64,000 nucleotides of DNA from Mangrovimonas futianensis (GCF_021245805.1 NZ_JAJJNF010000004.1:186001-250000), one strand, 5' to 3'. Shown: positions 52,723-62,052, numbered from the stretch's first letter. Notes: generated by a model from the letters alone, not told the origin. Program-made: numbers and translations.

Positions 52723-55140
52723 ATGTTTAAACTGCTTACAAAAGGGTTTTGGGATGTTGTAGCCAGACTTATTCTTAGGAATAAAATCATTATCCTATTA
52801 GGTATTTTGGCAATTACAGTTTTCTTGGCATCTAAGTGGGAAAACATGAGATTTACCTATACTGAAGCCAATTTACTACCCAGTGACCATCCTGCAAATA
52901 TTGAATACGACCATTTCTTAGATATTTTTGGAGAAGAAGGTAATTTAATCGTTCTTGGGATTAAAGATTCCACCTTTTTTTCTCAAGAAAAATTAAATGC
53001 CTGGAATGATCTATCTGATAAATTCAAGCAGTATGACGAAGTCGAATCGGTAGTGTCCATCAGAGACTTGCAAAAACTGGTCAAAAACACCGAGAAACAG
53101 AGCTTTGAATTAGAACCTTTTATTAAAGACTCCCTTAAATCTCAGCAGGAAGTCACAGAATTAAAAGAAGACCTTTTCCACAAATATCCGTTTTATGATA
53201 ACTTCCTGTTCAACACCAAAACACAGACCATCAGAACGGCTATTTATCTTAAAAAAGATATCGTAAATACTCCTATAAGAAAAGACTTTATCTTTAATAT
53301 TCTTGAACCACAGATTGCTTCCTTTAAAAAAGAGACCGGACTAAATGTTAGGGTTTCAGGAATGCCTTATGTTAGAACCTTAAATGCTCAAAACATTGTT
53401 GATGAAATAGGAGAGTTCATTGCGTTGGCCCTTGCCGTCACCTCAATGATTTTCTTTTTCTTTTTCAGGTCCTTTAGAGCCACTTTTATATCCCTATTTG
53501 TAGTCTGTATTGGTGTCATGTGGACCTTTGGTATTATTGGTCTATTAAACTATGAGATTACGGTTTTAACGGCCTTGATTCCACCACTCATTATTGTCAT
53601 AGGAATTCCTAATTGCATTTTCCTCATCAACAAATACCAGCATGAGGTTAAAAGCCACGGAAACAAAGTGAAATCTTTACAAAGAGTTATCACCAAAATT
53701 GGGAATGCTACGTTAATGACCAATGTTACTACAGCCAGTGGCTTTGCAACTTTTATATTGACAGAAAGTAATCTACTTAAGGAATTTGGTACTGTAGCGT
53801 CCTTGAGTATTATAGGCATCTTCATTTTATGCCTTTTGATTATACCCATTATTTATACTTTTTTACCCTATCCAAAAGATCGTCACCTTGAACACCTAAA
53901 CAGAAAATGGATTGGCGGGTTTGTGAACTGGATTGAGAAAATGGTTCGTGAAAGACGAATAACCATTTACATTGCTTCTGTGGTCCTTTTAATTGCCAGT
54001 ATCATTGGAATATATCAAATAAGAATTTCAGGTAGCTTAATTGAAGACATGTCAAAAGATTCTCAATTTTTTAAAGACATTCAATTCTTTGAAACCGAGT
54101 TTGACGGTATTATGCCTTTAGAGATTCTTATAGACACTCAAAGGAAAAAAGGTGTCATGAAATTGAATACCTTAAAAAGAATGGAAGAATTGGAGGAGGT
54201 TATTGAAGAAACTCCAGAACTATCCAGGCCTATTTCTGTTGTAAGCTTAACGAAATATTTCAAGCAAGCTTATTACAATGGCAATCCAAAATATTATCAA
54301 TTGCCGTCATCGCAAGAAAATAGCTTTATTCTGAGCTACGTAAAAAATACCTCGACCAACGATAACACTTTGATCAATACCTTGATGGATAGTACGGGGC
54401 AATATGCCAGAATTACAACCTTCATGAAAGACATTGGTACTGATAAGATGGAAAAGATTGAAGAAAACTTGGAAACGAGAATTCATAAAGTATTTCCAGA
54501 TGACAGGTACAAAGTGTCCATCACCGGAAAAGCTCTAGTCTTTCAAAAAGGAACTAAATACCTGGTTAAAAATCTAGCTATTTCATTAACCTTAGCCATC
54601 GTTTTAATTTCAATTTTCATGGCCTTTATGTTTAGGTCCTTTAGAATGATTATTGTATCACTTGTTCCCAATATTTTGCCATTGGTAATCACTGCAGGAA
54701 TTATGGGATTCATAGGTGTCCCTATCAAACCTTCAACTATTTTAGTATTTAGTATCGCCTTCGGAATTTCCGTAGACGACACCATCCACTTTCTAGCAAA
54801 ATATAGGCAAGAACTACAATTCTATAATTGGAAAATCAGAAAATCAGTTTACGCTGCCTTACGAGAAACGGGGGTTAGTATGTTTTATACCTCTATTGTT
54901 CTGTTCTTTGGATTTTCGGTATTCACAGTTTCCAGTTTTGGGGGAACAGTGGCATTGGGAGCGTTAGTTTCTACGACTCTTTTATTTGCGATGTTATCCA
55001 ATTTACTATTACTACCATCATTGTTACTAGGTTTGGAACGAAACATAGCCAATAAGGAAGTTTTAAAGGAACCTGTTATCGATATTTTAAGTGAAAACGA
55101 TGAAGAGGTTCAAGAATTAGAGGAAAATCACCAAAAATAA
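52723..55140 (+). CDS. RND superfamily exporter, MMPL/SSD type
   Basis: The 805-residue product has the duplicated plan of MMPL/patched-like RND proteins: one helix, a large periplasmic loop and a block of five helices, twice over. Each membrane block has its signature: FFFRSFRATFISLFVVCIGV with GIPNCIFLINKYQHE in the first, and FMFRSFRMIIVSLVPNILPLV with FGISVDDTIHFLAKYRQEL in the second, where the VDD pair serves proton relay. Relatives export lipids or hopanoids or are of unknown substrate. No membrane fusion protein or TolC gene is nearby, as is usual for this branch. It may be linked to the barrel gene before it. Confidence 0.9.
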   Translation: MFKLLTKGFWDVVARLILRNKIIILLGILAITVFLASKWENMRFTYTEANLLPSDHPANIEYDHFLDIFGEEGNLIVLGIKDSTFFSQEKLNAWNDLSDKFKQYDEVESVVSIRDLQKLVKNTEKQSFELEPFIKDSLKSQQEVTELKEDLFHKYPFYDNFLFNTKTQTIRTAIYLKKDIVNTPIRKDFIFNILEPQIASFKKETGLNVRVSGMPYVRTLNAQNIVDEIGEFIALALAVTSMIFFFFFRSFRATFISLFVVCIGVMWTFGIIGLLNYEITVLTALIPPLIIVIGIPNCIFLINKYQHEVKSHGNKVKSLQRVITKIGNATLMTNVTTASGFATFILTESNLLKEFGTVASLSIIGIFILCLLIIPIIYTFLPYPKDRHLEHLNRKWIGGFVNWIEKMVRERRITIYIASVVLLIASIIGIYQIRISGSLIEDMSKDSQFFKDIQFFETEFDGIMPLEILIDTQRKKGVMKLNTLKRMEELEEVIEETPELSRPISVVSLTKYFKQAYYNGNPKYYQLPSSQENSFILSYVKNTSTNDNTLINTLMDSTGQYARITTFMKDIGTDKMEKIEENLETRIHKVFPDDRYKVSITGKALVFQKGTKYLVKNLAISLTLAIVLISIFMAFMFRSFRMIIVSLVPNILPLVITAGIMGFIGVPIKPSTILVFSIAFGISVDDTIHFLAKYRQELQFYNWKIRKSVYAALRETGVSMFYTSIVLFFGFSVFTVSSFGGTVALGALVSTTLLFAMLSNLLLLPSLLLGLERNIANKEVLKEPVIDILSENDEEVQELEENHQK

Positions 55141-55193
55141 CCTTCATTAAAATTCTATAAAGAATTAAATTTACACATTAAATTACGAATTAA

Positions 55194-56627
55194 ATGAAAG
55201 CAAGTACTGTTTCAGAATTATTAAAAAGCGATAAAAAGCTTCACGACATTGAGATTAAAGGATGGGTTAGAACTTTTAGAGCCAATAGGTTTATTGCTCT
55301 CAATGATGGTTCAACCATAAATAATATTCAATGCGTTGTTGATTTTGAAAATACTGATGAAGCAATTTTAAAACGTATTACAACTGGTGCAGCAGTTCAC
55401 ATTAAAGGAGAATTGGTAGAAAGCCAAGGAAAAGGTCAGTCTGTAGAAGTTCAAGTAAAATCTATCGAGATATTAGGTGATTCTGACCCTGAGGAATACC
55501 CTATCCAGCCTAAAAAGCACACGTTTGAATTCTTACGTGAAAATGCCCATTTAAGAACTAGAACCAATACGTTTAGCGCGGTAATGCGTTTACGTTCGTC
55601 TTTGTCTTTTGCCATCCATAAATATTTCAATGAAAATGGCTTCTATTATATGCACACACCTATAATTACAGGAAGTGATGCGGAAGGCGCTGGAGAAATG
55701 TTCCGTGTGAGCTCATTGGATGCTAAAAATCCACCTTTAAATGAAGATGGAACTGTAAATTACAAAGAGGATTTCTTTGGGAAAGAGACCAACTTGACGG
55801 TTTCTGGACAGTTGGAAGCTGAAACCTATGCCATGTCACTTGGTAAGGTATACACCTTTGGTCCTACTTTTAGAGCCGAAAACTCTAATACATCACGTCA
55901 CCTAGCTGAATTCTGGATGATTGAACCAGAGGTAGCTTTTATGGACTTAGATGGCAACATGGATTTGGCAGAAGATTTCCTTAAATATACCATCAACTAT
56001 CTATTAAAGAACAACCGTGAAGACTTGGAATTTCTTGAAAGTAGATTGTTGGAAGAAGAAAAAACGAAGCCTCAAAATGAACGTAGCAGCATGAGTTTGA
56101 TTGAAAAATTGAACTTTGTTGTCGATAATAATTTTAAAAGGGTAAGCTATACGGAGGCTATAGATATTTTAAGAAATAGCAAACCAAACAAAAAGAAAAA
56201 ATTCAAATATCTTATTGATGAATGGGGTGCAGACCTGCAAAGTGAGCACGAACGATTTTTAGTGGAAAAACACTTTAATTGCCCAGTAATTTTATTTGAT
56301 TATCCAGCTAACATCAAAGCGTTTTACATGCGATTGAATGAAGATGGTAAAACCGTTAGAGCTATGGATATTCTATTCCCAGGAATTGGGGAAATTGTAG
56401 GTGGTTCTCAACGTGAAGAACGCTTGGAAGTTTTACAAGAAAAAATGGCGCAACTAGATATTCCAGAAGAAGAATTATGGTGGTACTTAGATTTAAGAAA
56501 ATATGGAACCGCTGTGCATTCTGGTTTTGGCCTAGGTTTTGAAAGATTGGTTATGTTTACAACGGGTATGACAAACATTAGAGATGTGATTCCTTACCCA
56601 AGAACACCTCAAAACGCCGAATTTTAA
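55194..56627 (+). CDS. asnS: Asparaginyl-tRNA synthetase
   Basis: The 477-residue product is a class II synthetase with an N-terminal OB-fold anticodon-binding domain (IEIKGWVRTFRANRFIALNDGS) and a catalytic domain. Motif 2 is in FGPTFRAENSNTSRHLAEFWMIEPE and motif 3 in GFGLGFERLVMFTTGMTNIRDVIPYPRTP. The ending PRTPQNAEF and the absence of AspRS-specific insertions indicate AsnRS. A terminator follows within 30 nt. Confidence 0.97.
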   Translation: MKASTVSELLKSDKKLHDIEIKGWVRTFRANRFIALNDGSTINNIQCVVDFENTDEAILKRITTGAAVHIKGELVESQGKGQSVEVQVKSIEILGDSDPEEYPIQPKKHTFEFLRENAHLRTRTNTFSAVMRLRSSLSFAIHKYFNENGFYYMHTPIITGSDAEGAGEMFRVSSLDAKNPPLNEDGTVNYKEDFFGKETNLTVSGQLEAETYAMSLGKVYTFGPTFRAENSNTSRHLAEFWMIEPEVAFMDLDGNMDLAEDFLKYTINYLLKNNREDLEFLESRLLEEEKTKPQNERSSMSLIEKLNFVVDNNFKRVSYTEAIDILRNSKPNKKKKFKYLIDEWGADLQSEHERFLVEKHFNCPVILFDYPANIKAFYMRLNEDGKTVRAMDILFPGIGEIVGGSQREERLEVLQEKMAQLDIPEEELWWYLDLRKYGTAVHSGFGLGFERLVMFTTGMTNIRDVIPYPRTPQNAEF

Positions 56628-56651
56628 TTAAAAACATTTAATATTTTCATA

Positions 56652-56691
56652 AAACAATCTACCACACATCATTGGTAGGTTGTTTTTTTTT
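56652..56691 (+). terminator. Terminator of asnS
   Basis: An 11-bp stem (ACAATCTACCA / TGGTAGGTTGT, one T-G pair) with a 9-nt loop is followed by a long T-run. It overlaps the 5' extension of the rpoN frame and so argues against an upstream start for rpoN. Confidence 0.88.
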
Positions 56692-56718
56692 ATTTTTATA
56701 AGAAACCAAATCACATCA

Positions 56719-58185
56719 ATGCTTAAACAACATTTACAGTTTAAACTATCTCAGAAGTTATCTCCTCAGCAAATTCAATTGATGAAGTTAATTCAATTGC
56801 CAACCTTGGCATTTGAACAAAGATTGAAACAGGAAATAGAGGAAAACCCTGCCTTGGATACTGGTAGGGAAAAGACCAATGAAGATGATTATGACAATTA
56901 TGATGATAGTTATGAGGACTCTGATTACAATGACAATGACAGCATAAACGCAGAGGATATTAATGTAGATGAATATTTAAGCGATGATGAAATTCCAGAT
57001 TACAGAACACGCTCAAATAATTACAGCAGTGATGATGAGGAAAAAAATGTGCCTTATGCAGCTGGAACTTCCTTTACACAACATCTAAAAAACCAATTAA
57101 GCACATTTATACTAGATGAGGAAGAGGAAGAAATTGCTGAATTTTTGGTAGGCAGTATTGATGAAAGTGGTTATATCAGAAGATCATTAACCGAAATAAT
57201 GGATGATTTGGCCTTCACCCAGAACATTTTCACCTCGGAGAAAAAAATAGGTGAGGTTTTTAAAATAGTTCATCAACTAGATCCTTCTGGGGTTGGTGCC
57301 AGAAATTTACAGGAATGTTTGAGTATACAGCTGCACCGTAAGGACAAGTCTGAAAGTACTGATTTAGCAATCAAAATAATAGATGACGCCTTTGATCAAT
57401 TCACAAAAAAGCACTATAAAAAGTTAATTCAAAAATTTGACATTACCGAGGACCAATTAAAAGCTGCTATTGAGGAAATAGAGCATTTAAATCCCAAACC
57501 TGGTGGCTCTTATTCTGGAAACAACCGTATCGTGGAACATGTAATTCCCGACTTTTCAATCAAAATTGCTGATGGAGAGTTGGAGCTATCCCTCAATGGA
57601 AGAAACGCTCCAGAATTGCATGTATCTAAAGAATACAATGACATGCTCAAAGGTTATAAGGAGTCCAAAGAAAAATCGAAATCCCAAAAGGATGCGGTTC
57701 TGTTTATCAAACAAAAGTTGGACGCTGCCAAATGGTTTATAGAAGCTGTTAGACAACGTCAACAGACCTTATTTGTAACCATGAGTGCTATTATGCATTA
57801 CCAAAAGGAATATTTTTTGACTGGAGATGAAAGGAAATTAAAGCCAATGATCCTGAAAGATATTGCTGATGAAATTGAAATGGATGTTTCTACCGTATCC
57901 AGGGTAGCTAATAGTAAATATGTTGACACACCCTATGGGACCAAGTTAATTAAGGAATTTTTCTCTGAATCCATGAAAAACGATCAAGGAGAGGATGTCT
58001 CTACTCGAGAAATCAAAAAAATCTTGGAAACAGTTATAGATGAAGAAAACAAAAAGAAACCTTTAACTGATGATGCTTTAGCTAAAATATTAAAGGAAAA
58101 GGGATATCCTATAGCTAGAAGAACTGTGGCTAAATATCGAGAGCAATTAGATATTCCTGTGGCCAGGTTACGGAAAAAAATATGA
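56719..58185 (+). CDS. rpoN: RNA polymerase sigma-54 factor
   Basis: The start is the ATG at 56719 (MLKQHLQFKLSQKLSPQQIQL), the family N-terminus; an in-frame ATG at 56680 lies inside the asnS terminator. The 488-residue product has the glutamine-rich activator-responsive region I (residues 1-50), a very acidic region II (55-120: EDDYDNYDDSYEDSDYNDND), the core-binding region with DPSGVGARNLQECL, and a C-terminal helix-turn-helix ending in the RpoN box ARRTVAKYRE. Sigma-54 serves genes with -24/-12 promoters and needs AAA+ activators. The following gene overlaps its stop codon. Confidence 0.96.
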   Translation: MLKQHLQFKLSQKLSPQQIQLMKLIQLPTLAFEQRLKQEIEENPALDTGREKTNEDDYDNYDDSYEDSDYNDNDSINAEDINVDEYLSDDEIPDYRTRSNNYSSDDEEKNVPYAAGTSFTQHLKNQLSTFILDEEEEEIAEFLVGSIDESGYIRRSLTEIMDDLAFTQNIFTSEKKIGEVFKIVHQLDPSGVGARNLQECLSIQLHRKDKSESTDLAIKIIDDAFDQFTKKHYKKLIQKFDITEDQLKAAIEEIEHLNPKPGGSYSGNNRIVEHVIPDFSIKIADGELELSLNGRNAPELHVSKEYNDMLKGYKESKEKSKSQKDAVLFIKQKLDAAKWFIEAVRQRQQTLFVTMSAIMHYQKEYFLTGDERKLKPMILKDIADEIEMDVSTVSRVANSKYVDTPYGTKLIKEFFSESMKNDQGEDVSTREIKKILETVIDEENKKKPLTDDALAKILKEKGYPIARRTVAKYREQLDIPVARLRKKI

Positions 58186-58790
58186 TCAACCAGCTCATTA
58201 AAAGCATATCATTTATATTCCACCCCATTCTTATGCCCATGCTTGGAGTGGTGTTTTATTTTTCCAAGACACCTAGATTCATCCCTGGTGAAATTGTTCA
58301 AGCCAAAGTATTTTCAATACTTATTCTAACCATCGTTTTACCCATTCTAACTTACTATCTACTAAAAACCATAGGTAGGGCTAGATCGATCTATATGAAT
58401 GAGCCAAAAGAGCGTATAATACCTCTTTTTTTAAATTGTTTGATTGTCCTTTTAATTATCTTAAAGGTTTTTCCCTCAGCTGAAGTTATAGAGCTCTATT
58501 ATTTCTTTATTGGAGTCTTGATTTCTACATTCTGTTGCCTAATACTAGCTTTTTTTGACTTTAAAGCCAGCATCCATATGATAGCTGTTTCAGGAGTTTA
58601 TATGTTCTTTATTGCATTAAGCATGCATTTCAGTATAAACATCAATGGAACCTTAGCTTTAATGGCGATACTTACAGGAGCCATTGCTTCTTCACGCCTA
58701 CAATTTAAAGCCCATTCCTATATTGAATTGTTAATTGGTATTCTTATCGGGGTCATACCTCAATTGACTTTGATTACATACTGGCTATAA
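58182..58790 (+). CDS. Integral membrane protein of unknown function
   Basis: The 202-residue product has five to six hydrophobic segments. Its last part (IASSRLQFKAHSYIELLIGILIGVIPQL) resembles the end of PAP2-type phosphatase folds (S-R...H pattern followed by a helix), and an arginine-rich loop YMNEPKERIIPLF lies earlier. The full PAP2 catalytic motif set is not evident, so I do not call it a phosphatase. The start codon overlaps the rpoN stop codon (ATGA), implying translational coupling. Similar genes between rpoN and porT are familiar from flavobacteria. Confidence 0.75.
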   Translation: MINQLIKSISFIFHPILMPMLGVVFYFSKTPRFIPGEIVQAKVFSILILTIVLPILTYYLLKTIGRARSIYMNEPKERIIPLFLNCLIVLLIILKVFPSAEVIELYYFFIGVLISTFCCLILAFFDFKASIHMIAVSGVYMFFIALSMHFSININGTLALMAILTGAIASSRLQFKAHSYIELLIGILIGVIPQLTLITYWL

Positions 58791-59498
58791 AATGTAAAAC
58801 ATCAGACCCAATTTGACAGAGTACATATCTAAATTTTCATTCCCAACCAAAGTTCCTTCTTTGAAAATAGGATTGAGACCAAAACAAGCATGAAAATTCC
58901 AAACGCTATATCCAGCGCTTAAGGTAACAGCATATTGTAAATCATTGATATTATCAATATTCTTGAGTCTAAAATCTCCATAGCCACCTTTATGTTTAGC
59001 CAAGTTAGCAAATTGATATCCGATCTTAAATCCGGGATAAATTCGCCAAAATTTAGATTCAGTTGCCGTTGAAGTACGCCACCTAAATTCGATAGGTAAT
59101 TCTATTAAATATAAATTGAATCGATTCTTACTATAGGAAATATTTTCTGTATCCAAGTTTAAAAATCCAATCTGGCTTCGTTCATCTTGGTAAACCAGAA
59201 TATTACTATTGAAAGAATTCATAGAACCTCCAAGACCAACAGCAAAGGCAACATTACGGCGTTGATTGATTGGAAAATCTCTCATAAAACCCAAATGCAA
59301 CCCACTTGAAAACCCTGATTGGGCACCATTACTAGGTTTCCTAACCAAAGCATTGTAAGTAATCCCCAAATAAAATTGATCTTCCCGATACTTTGAATCA
59401 ACAATAGAGTCTTCCTTTTGAACAGGAATTTCATCGCTTTGACCAAAAACAATTGAGTTAAAAACAAATAGAAAAATAAAGGAATAATAATATTTCAT
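58785..59498 (-). CDS. porT: Type IX secretion / gliding component PorT (SprT)
   Basis: The 237-residue product, counted from the ATG at 59498 directly before the signal peptide (FIFLFVFNSIVFGQ), is an outer membrane beta-barrel of PorT type. Recognisable features are QFYLGITYNALVRKPSN, SGLHLGFMRDFPINQRRNVA, YLIELPIEFRWRTSTATESKFWRIYPG and the terminal KLGLMFYIL. PorT is needed for the type IX secretion system, which exports proteins with C-terminal sorting signals and supports gliding. An upstream ATG at 59552 would place the exbD terminator inside the gene. It overlaps the convergent membrane-protein gene by 6 nt and lies next to exbD genes, as in related genomes. Confidence 0.82.
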   Translation of the reverse strand: MKYYYSFIFLFVFNSIVFGQSDEIPVQKEDSIVDSKYREDQFYLGITYNALVRKPSNGAQSGFSSGLHLGFMRDFPINQRRNVAFAVGLGGSMNSFNSNILVYQDERSQIGFLNLDTENISYSKNRFNLYLIELPIEFRWRTSTATESKFWRIYPGFKIGYQFANLAKHKGGYGDFRLKNIDNINDLQYAVTLSAGYSVWNFHACFGLNPIFKEGTLVGNENLDMYSVKLGLMFYIL

Positions 59499-59529
59499 GG
59501 GTTCCCCAATTCTAAAGTTAAAAATAAAA

Positions 59530-59563
59530 CAAAAGGCGTATTGATTTCTCAAAACGCCTTTTG
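59530..59563 (-). terminator. Terminator between exbD and porT
   Basis: The 10-bp stem CAAAAGGCGT / ACGCCTTTTG, with an additional inner TTGA/TCAA pairing, lies 23 nt past the stop codon of the exbD gene on the minus strand. It is followed by TTTTATTTTT. It may uncouple porT from the ExbBD genes. Confidence 0.8.
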
Positions 59564-59586
59564 TTTTTATAAAATTAAGAGTAAAA

Positions 59587-60072
59587 TTATCTATTCAAGC
59601 TTGCCAAGGCATCGCCATTGATCGTTGTATAGTTAATTTTTAATGCATTAGCTTTACGTAGTTCTTGTTTTATGTCAGTTACAAGTCCCATGTTAGCCTC
59701 TCTATCAACTTTAAGAGCAGTTGTTAAAAAAGGAACTAATTCCTCTCTTTTAGATGCTCTTTCAGCCGCTATAAAAGCTTGTATTTCTGATACATCAGCA
59801 AATTTATCATTTAACTGAATTCTTGGTTCAGTACCATATTTATCCTTGTAAGAAGAACTAGGTTTACCCACGTAAATATACATCACCAAGTCTTTTTTAT
59901 CCAGTTTCTCAACTTGATCAGCAGCTGGCAATCTGTTTTCTATCATCAAGGTGTTTTCTCTCATCACGGTAGCAACCATGAAAAAGAAAAGCAACATGAA
60001 AACGATATCAGGCAATGATGCTGTTGAAATAGCTGGTAAATCTCCTGACTTTTTCTTTTTAAATTTAGACAT
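59587..60072 (-). CDS. Biopolymer transport protein ExbD-like (second copy)
   Basis: The 161-residue product has one N-terminal transmembrane helix (about 22-40) with the ExbD/TolR hallmark LPDIVFMLLFFFMV, in which the aspartate takes part in proton use. A periplasmic domain follows, ending KINYTTINGDALASLN. With an ExbB/TolQ-like subunit it forms a proton-driven motor in the inner membrane that drives TonB or related envelope machines. It is the last of four genes before the terminator, 24 nt after the first exbD. Confidence 0.92.
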   Translation of the reverse strand: MSKFKKKKSGDLPAISTASLPDIVFMLLFFFMVATVMRENTLMIENRLPAADQVEKLDKKDLVMYIYVGKPSSSYKDKYGTEPRIQLNDKFADVSEIQAFIAAERASKREELVPFLTTALKVDREANMGLVTDIKQELRKANALKINYTTINGDALASLNR

Positions 60073-60096
60073 TATCTCGTGTTTATCTAATTATAC

Positions 60097-60729
60097 TTAC
60101 GATTTCTTAGGCTCTGCTTCAGAGAATTTCTGAGGAATTAACAATTTAATTTTCTCTAGTTTTTCTTTTAGACGCTCTTTGTCTTCTTCTGAAGTTCTAG
60201 GATCATTATACATCTTTTCTGCTTCAACAAAGTTGACTCCCAAATTAGGATTGTCTCTTAAGAATTCTCTGTTTCTCAACTGATTATAGGCTGCTAATAT
60301 CTCGTTTTGGACAGCAATGTAAGTCTCATATTTCGTTCCTCTATCATTTTGAAGAGAAATAATAGCCTTATCAAAATTGTCTGACGATCTAGGATTTTTC
60401 TTTCCTTGGCAACGTCTACAAGCATCATCGCCTGCACCTCCACCATTATCTAGAAAATCCACAGCTGCCTTTTGAAGATCTTTAAGCTTAATTACCTTTT
60501 CTTCTCCCCCAGTTTTTAAGAACAACTCATTGTTCTTATTCACATTCAATTGGAAGATATTCTTCTCCTTAATAACTGGAGGATCTACTACATCTTCCAT
60601 AGGAGGTAACTTTCTACTTAAACCCGAATCGGTTTCAATGGTAGTAGTTACCAAGAAAAATATTAAAAGTAAGAAAGCAATGTCGGCCATAGAGCCTGCA
60701 TTAACTTCTGGTGCTGCTCGTTTTGCCAT
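60097..60729 (-). CDS. Biopolymer transport protein ExbD-like (first copy, with CxxC insertion)
   Basis: The 210-residue product has the ExbD helix near its N-terminus (ADIAFLLLIFFLVTTT) with the conserved Asp. The periplasmic domain is longer than in classical ExbD. It holds an insertion around residues 100-115, GGGAGDDACRRCQGKKNPRS, with a CxxC pair, and a lysine- and glutamate-rich C-terminal helical extension (TSEEDKERLKEKLEKIKLL). The two cysteines may form a disulfide or bind a metal. Paired unequal ExbD proteins are common in Bacteroidota. It lies 2 nt after the small membrane protein gene. Confidence 0.92.
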   Translation of the reverse strand: MAKRAAPEVNAGSMADIAFLLLIFFLVTTTIETDSGLSRKLPPMEDVVDPPVIKEKNIFQLNVNKNNELFLKTGGEEKVIKLKDLQKAAVDFLDNGGGAGDDACRRCQGKKNPRSSDNFDKAIISLQNDRGTKYETYIAVQNEILAAYNQLRNREFLRDNPNLGVNFVEAEKMYNDPRTSEEDKERLKEKLEKIKLLIPQKFSEAEPKKS

Positions 60730-60731
60730 AA

Positions 60732-61181
60732 TTATCTACTTGTTATTTTTTTCACTCCAGAGAACAACATAGCAACGGCAGCAGTAACGATTAAGATATA
60801 AAAAGCTATCAAACCTGCTCCTACCATATGAGATTCTCCTTCACTTACAGCTTCACCACCGTATAAATATGTTTTTGGATCGCCTCCAGAAACCATATAT
60901 GCAATGATCAATACAGCTGCAAATATTCCTACTCCTATTAACGTATTTTTGAGCGTTGCCGTATTTGTAAAGAGGTTTTTTAACATAAAAACCACAACAA
61001 ATACGATCGCTATCACCATAATGAAGTACGCAACATATGCAAATGGATCTACTATAGAAGTATCTCCCATTGCAGCTGCCGACTTGATCGCATCATCTCC
61101 TTCAGCAATAATTCTGACAAGGAAAATGAGCCCAAGTACTCCTAAAATGGCTGCTAGTATTTTTAAAATTTTATGTAACAT
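60732..61181 (-). CDS. Small membrane protein of the ExbBD operon
   Basis: The 149-residue product has four hydrophobic segments (about residues 7-25, 48-70, 80-97 and 122-142). No enzyme motif is visible. The loop before the last helix (SGGDPKTYLYGGEAVSEGES) is polar. It sits between the ExbB/TolQ-like gene and the two exbD genes, with 21 nt and 2 nt gaps, so it is very probably part of the same motor or its assembly. I do not recognise a named family; proteins like it occur at this place in other flavobacteria. Confidence 0.8.
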   Translation of the reverse strand: MLHKILKILAAILGVLGLIFLVRIIAEGDDAIKSAAAMGDTSIVDPFAYVAYFIMVIAIVFVVVFMLKNLFTNTATLKNTLIGVGIFAAVLIIAYMVSGGDPKTYLYGGEAVSEGESHMVGAGLIAFYILIVTAAVAMLFSGVKKITSR

Positions 61182-61202
61182 GTTATGTTTTTTTAGCAGT
61201 TA

Positions 61203-61979
61203 TTACTTTCTATTATGTCTAATCAACAAGTCCATTAAAGTAATTGACGCATCTTCCATGTCGTTAACGATGCTATCAATCTTAGCAATAATGTAGTTAT
61301 AGAATATTTGAAGAATAATTGCTACGATCAAACCGAATACGGTTGTCAATAAGGCTACTTTAATACCTCCCGCAACTAATGACGGTTGCATATCCCCAGC
61401 AGCTTCAATTTTATCGAATGCTTGAATCATACCAATTACCGTACCCATGAATCCTAACATCGGAGCCAAAGCGATAAATAATGAAATCCAAGAAACATTT
61501 TTCTCTAATTGTCCCATTTGAACACCTCCATAAGCCACAACAGCTTTTTCAGCAGCGTCTAAACCTTCATCAACTCTATCTAAACCTTGATAGTAGATTG
61601 AGGCAACAGGCCCTTTTGTATTTCTACAAACCTCTTTAGCAGCTTCTACTCCTCCAGAATTCAGAGCGTCTTCTACTTCTGCTGTTAATTTTTTGGTGTT
61701 GGTTGTGGAAAGATTTAAAAAGATAATTCTCTCAATAGCTATAGCTAGACCAAGAATTAAACACAATAATACAATCCCCATAAATCCTGGACCACCTTCT
61801 ATAAAACGCTTTTTTAATTCTTGATGAAATGAAACTTTTTCTTCAGTTACCGAATCATCAGCATCGTCTTGAATAGGTGAAACAACTGTTGCAGCTGCAG
61901 TCATTGCAGTTGTCGTTGCATTAGCTTTTCCGATTGCCATAAAACACATAATGGCTAGGATAGAAAATAATCTTTTCAT
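61203..61979 (-). CDS. MotA/TolQ/ExbB proton channel family protein
   Basis: The 258-residue product has an N-terminal signal-like hydrophobic segment (FSILAIMCFMAIGKANA). It then has the three transmembrane helices of the family (about residues 62-82, 160-185 and 205-230). The conserved region APMLGFMGTVIGMIQAFDKIEAAGD, with the threonine and glycine pattern of the proton path, is intact, followed by GGIKVALLTTVFGLIVAI. It is the first gene of the operon with the small membrane protein and two ExbD proteins. The likely role is a proton-driven motor powering TonB-type or other envelope transport. Confidence 0.93.
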   Translation of the reverse strand: MKRLFSILAIMCFMAIGKANATTTAMTAAATVVSPIQDDADDSVTEEKVSFHQELKKRFIEGGPGFMGIVLLCLILGLAIAIERIIFLNLSTTNTKKLTAEVEDALNSGGVEAAKEVCRNTKGPVASIYYQGLDRVDEGLDAAEKAVVAYGGVQMGQLEKNVSWISLFIALAPMLGFMGTVIGMIQAFDKIEAAGDMQPSLVAGGIKVALLTTVFGLIVAIILQIFYNYIIAKIDSIVNDMEDASITLMDLLIRHNRK

Positions 61980-62052
61980 TGTTATTGTTCTTAATTTTAT
62001 TAGTTAAAGTGTTAAAGATAAAAAAAAATGCGCTTATAAAACAAAAAAGTAG

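Noticed and set aside
56680..56718. Upstream ATG start for rpoN
   Set aside because: It lies in the T-run of the asnS terminator and would add a hydrophobic stretch not found in sigma-54.
59499..59552. Upstream ATG start for porT
   Set aside because: It would put the exbD terminator inside the gene, and the signal peptide begins at the later ATG.
60904..61296. Open frame of 130 codons opposite the small membrane protein and the ExbB-like gene
   Set aside because: It spans two genes of a clear operon on the other strand and has no signal or motif of its own.
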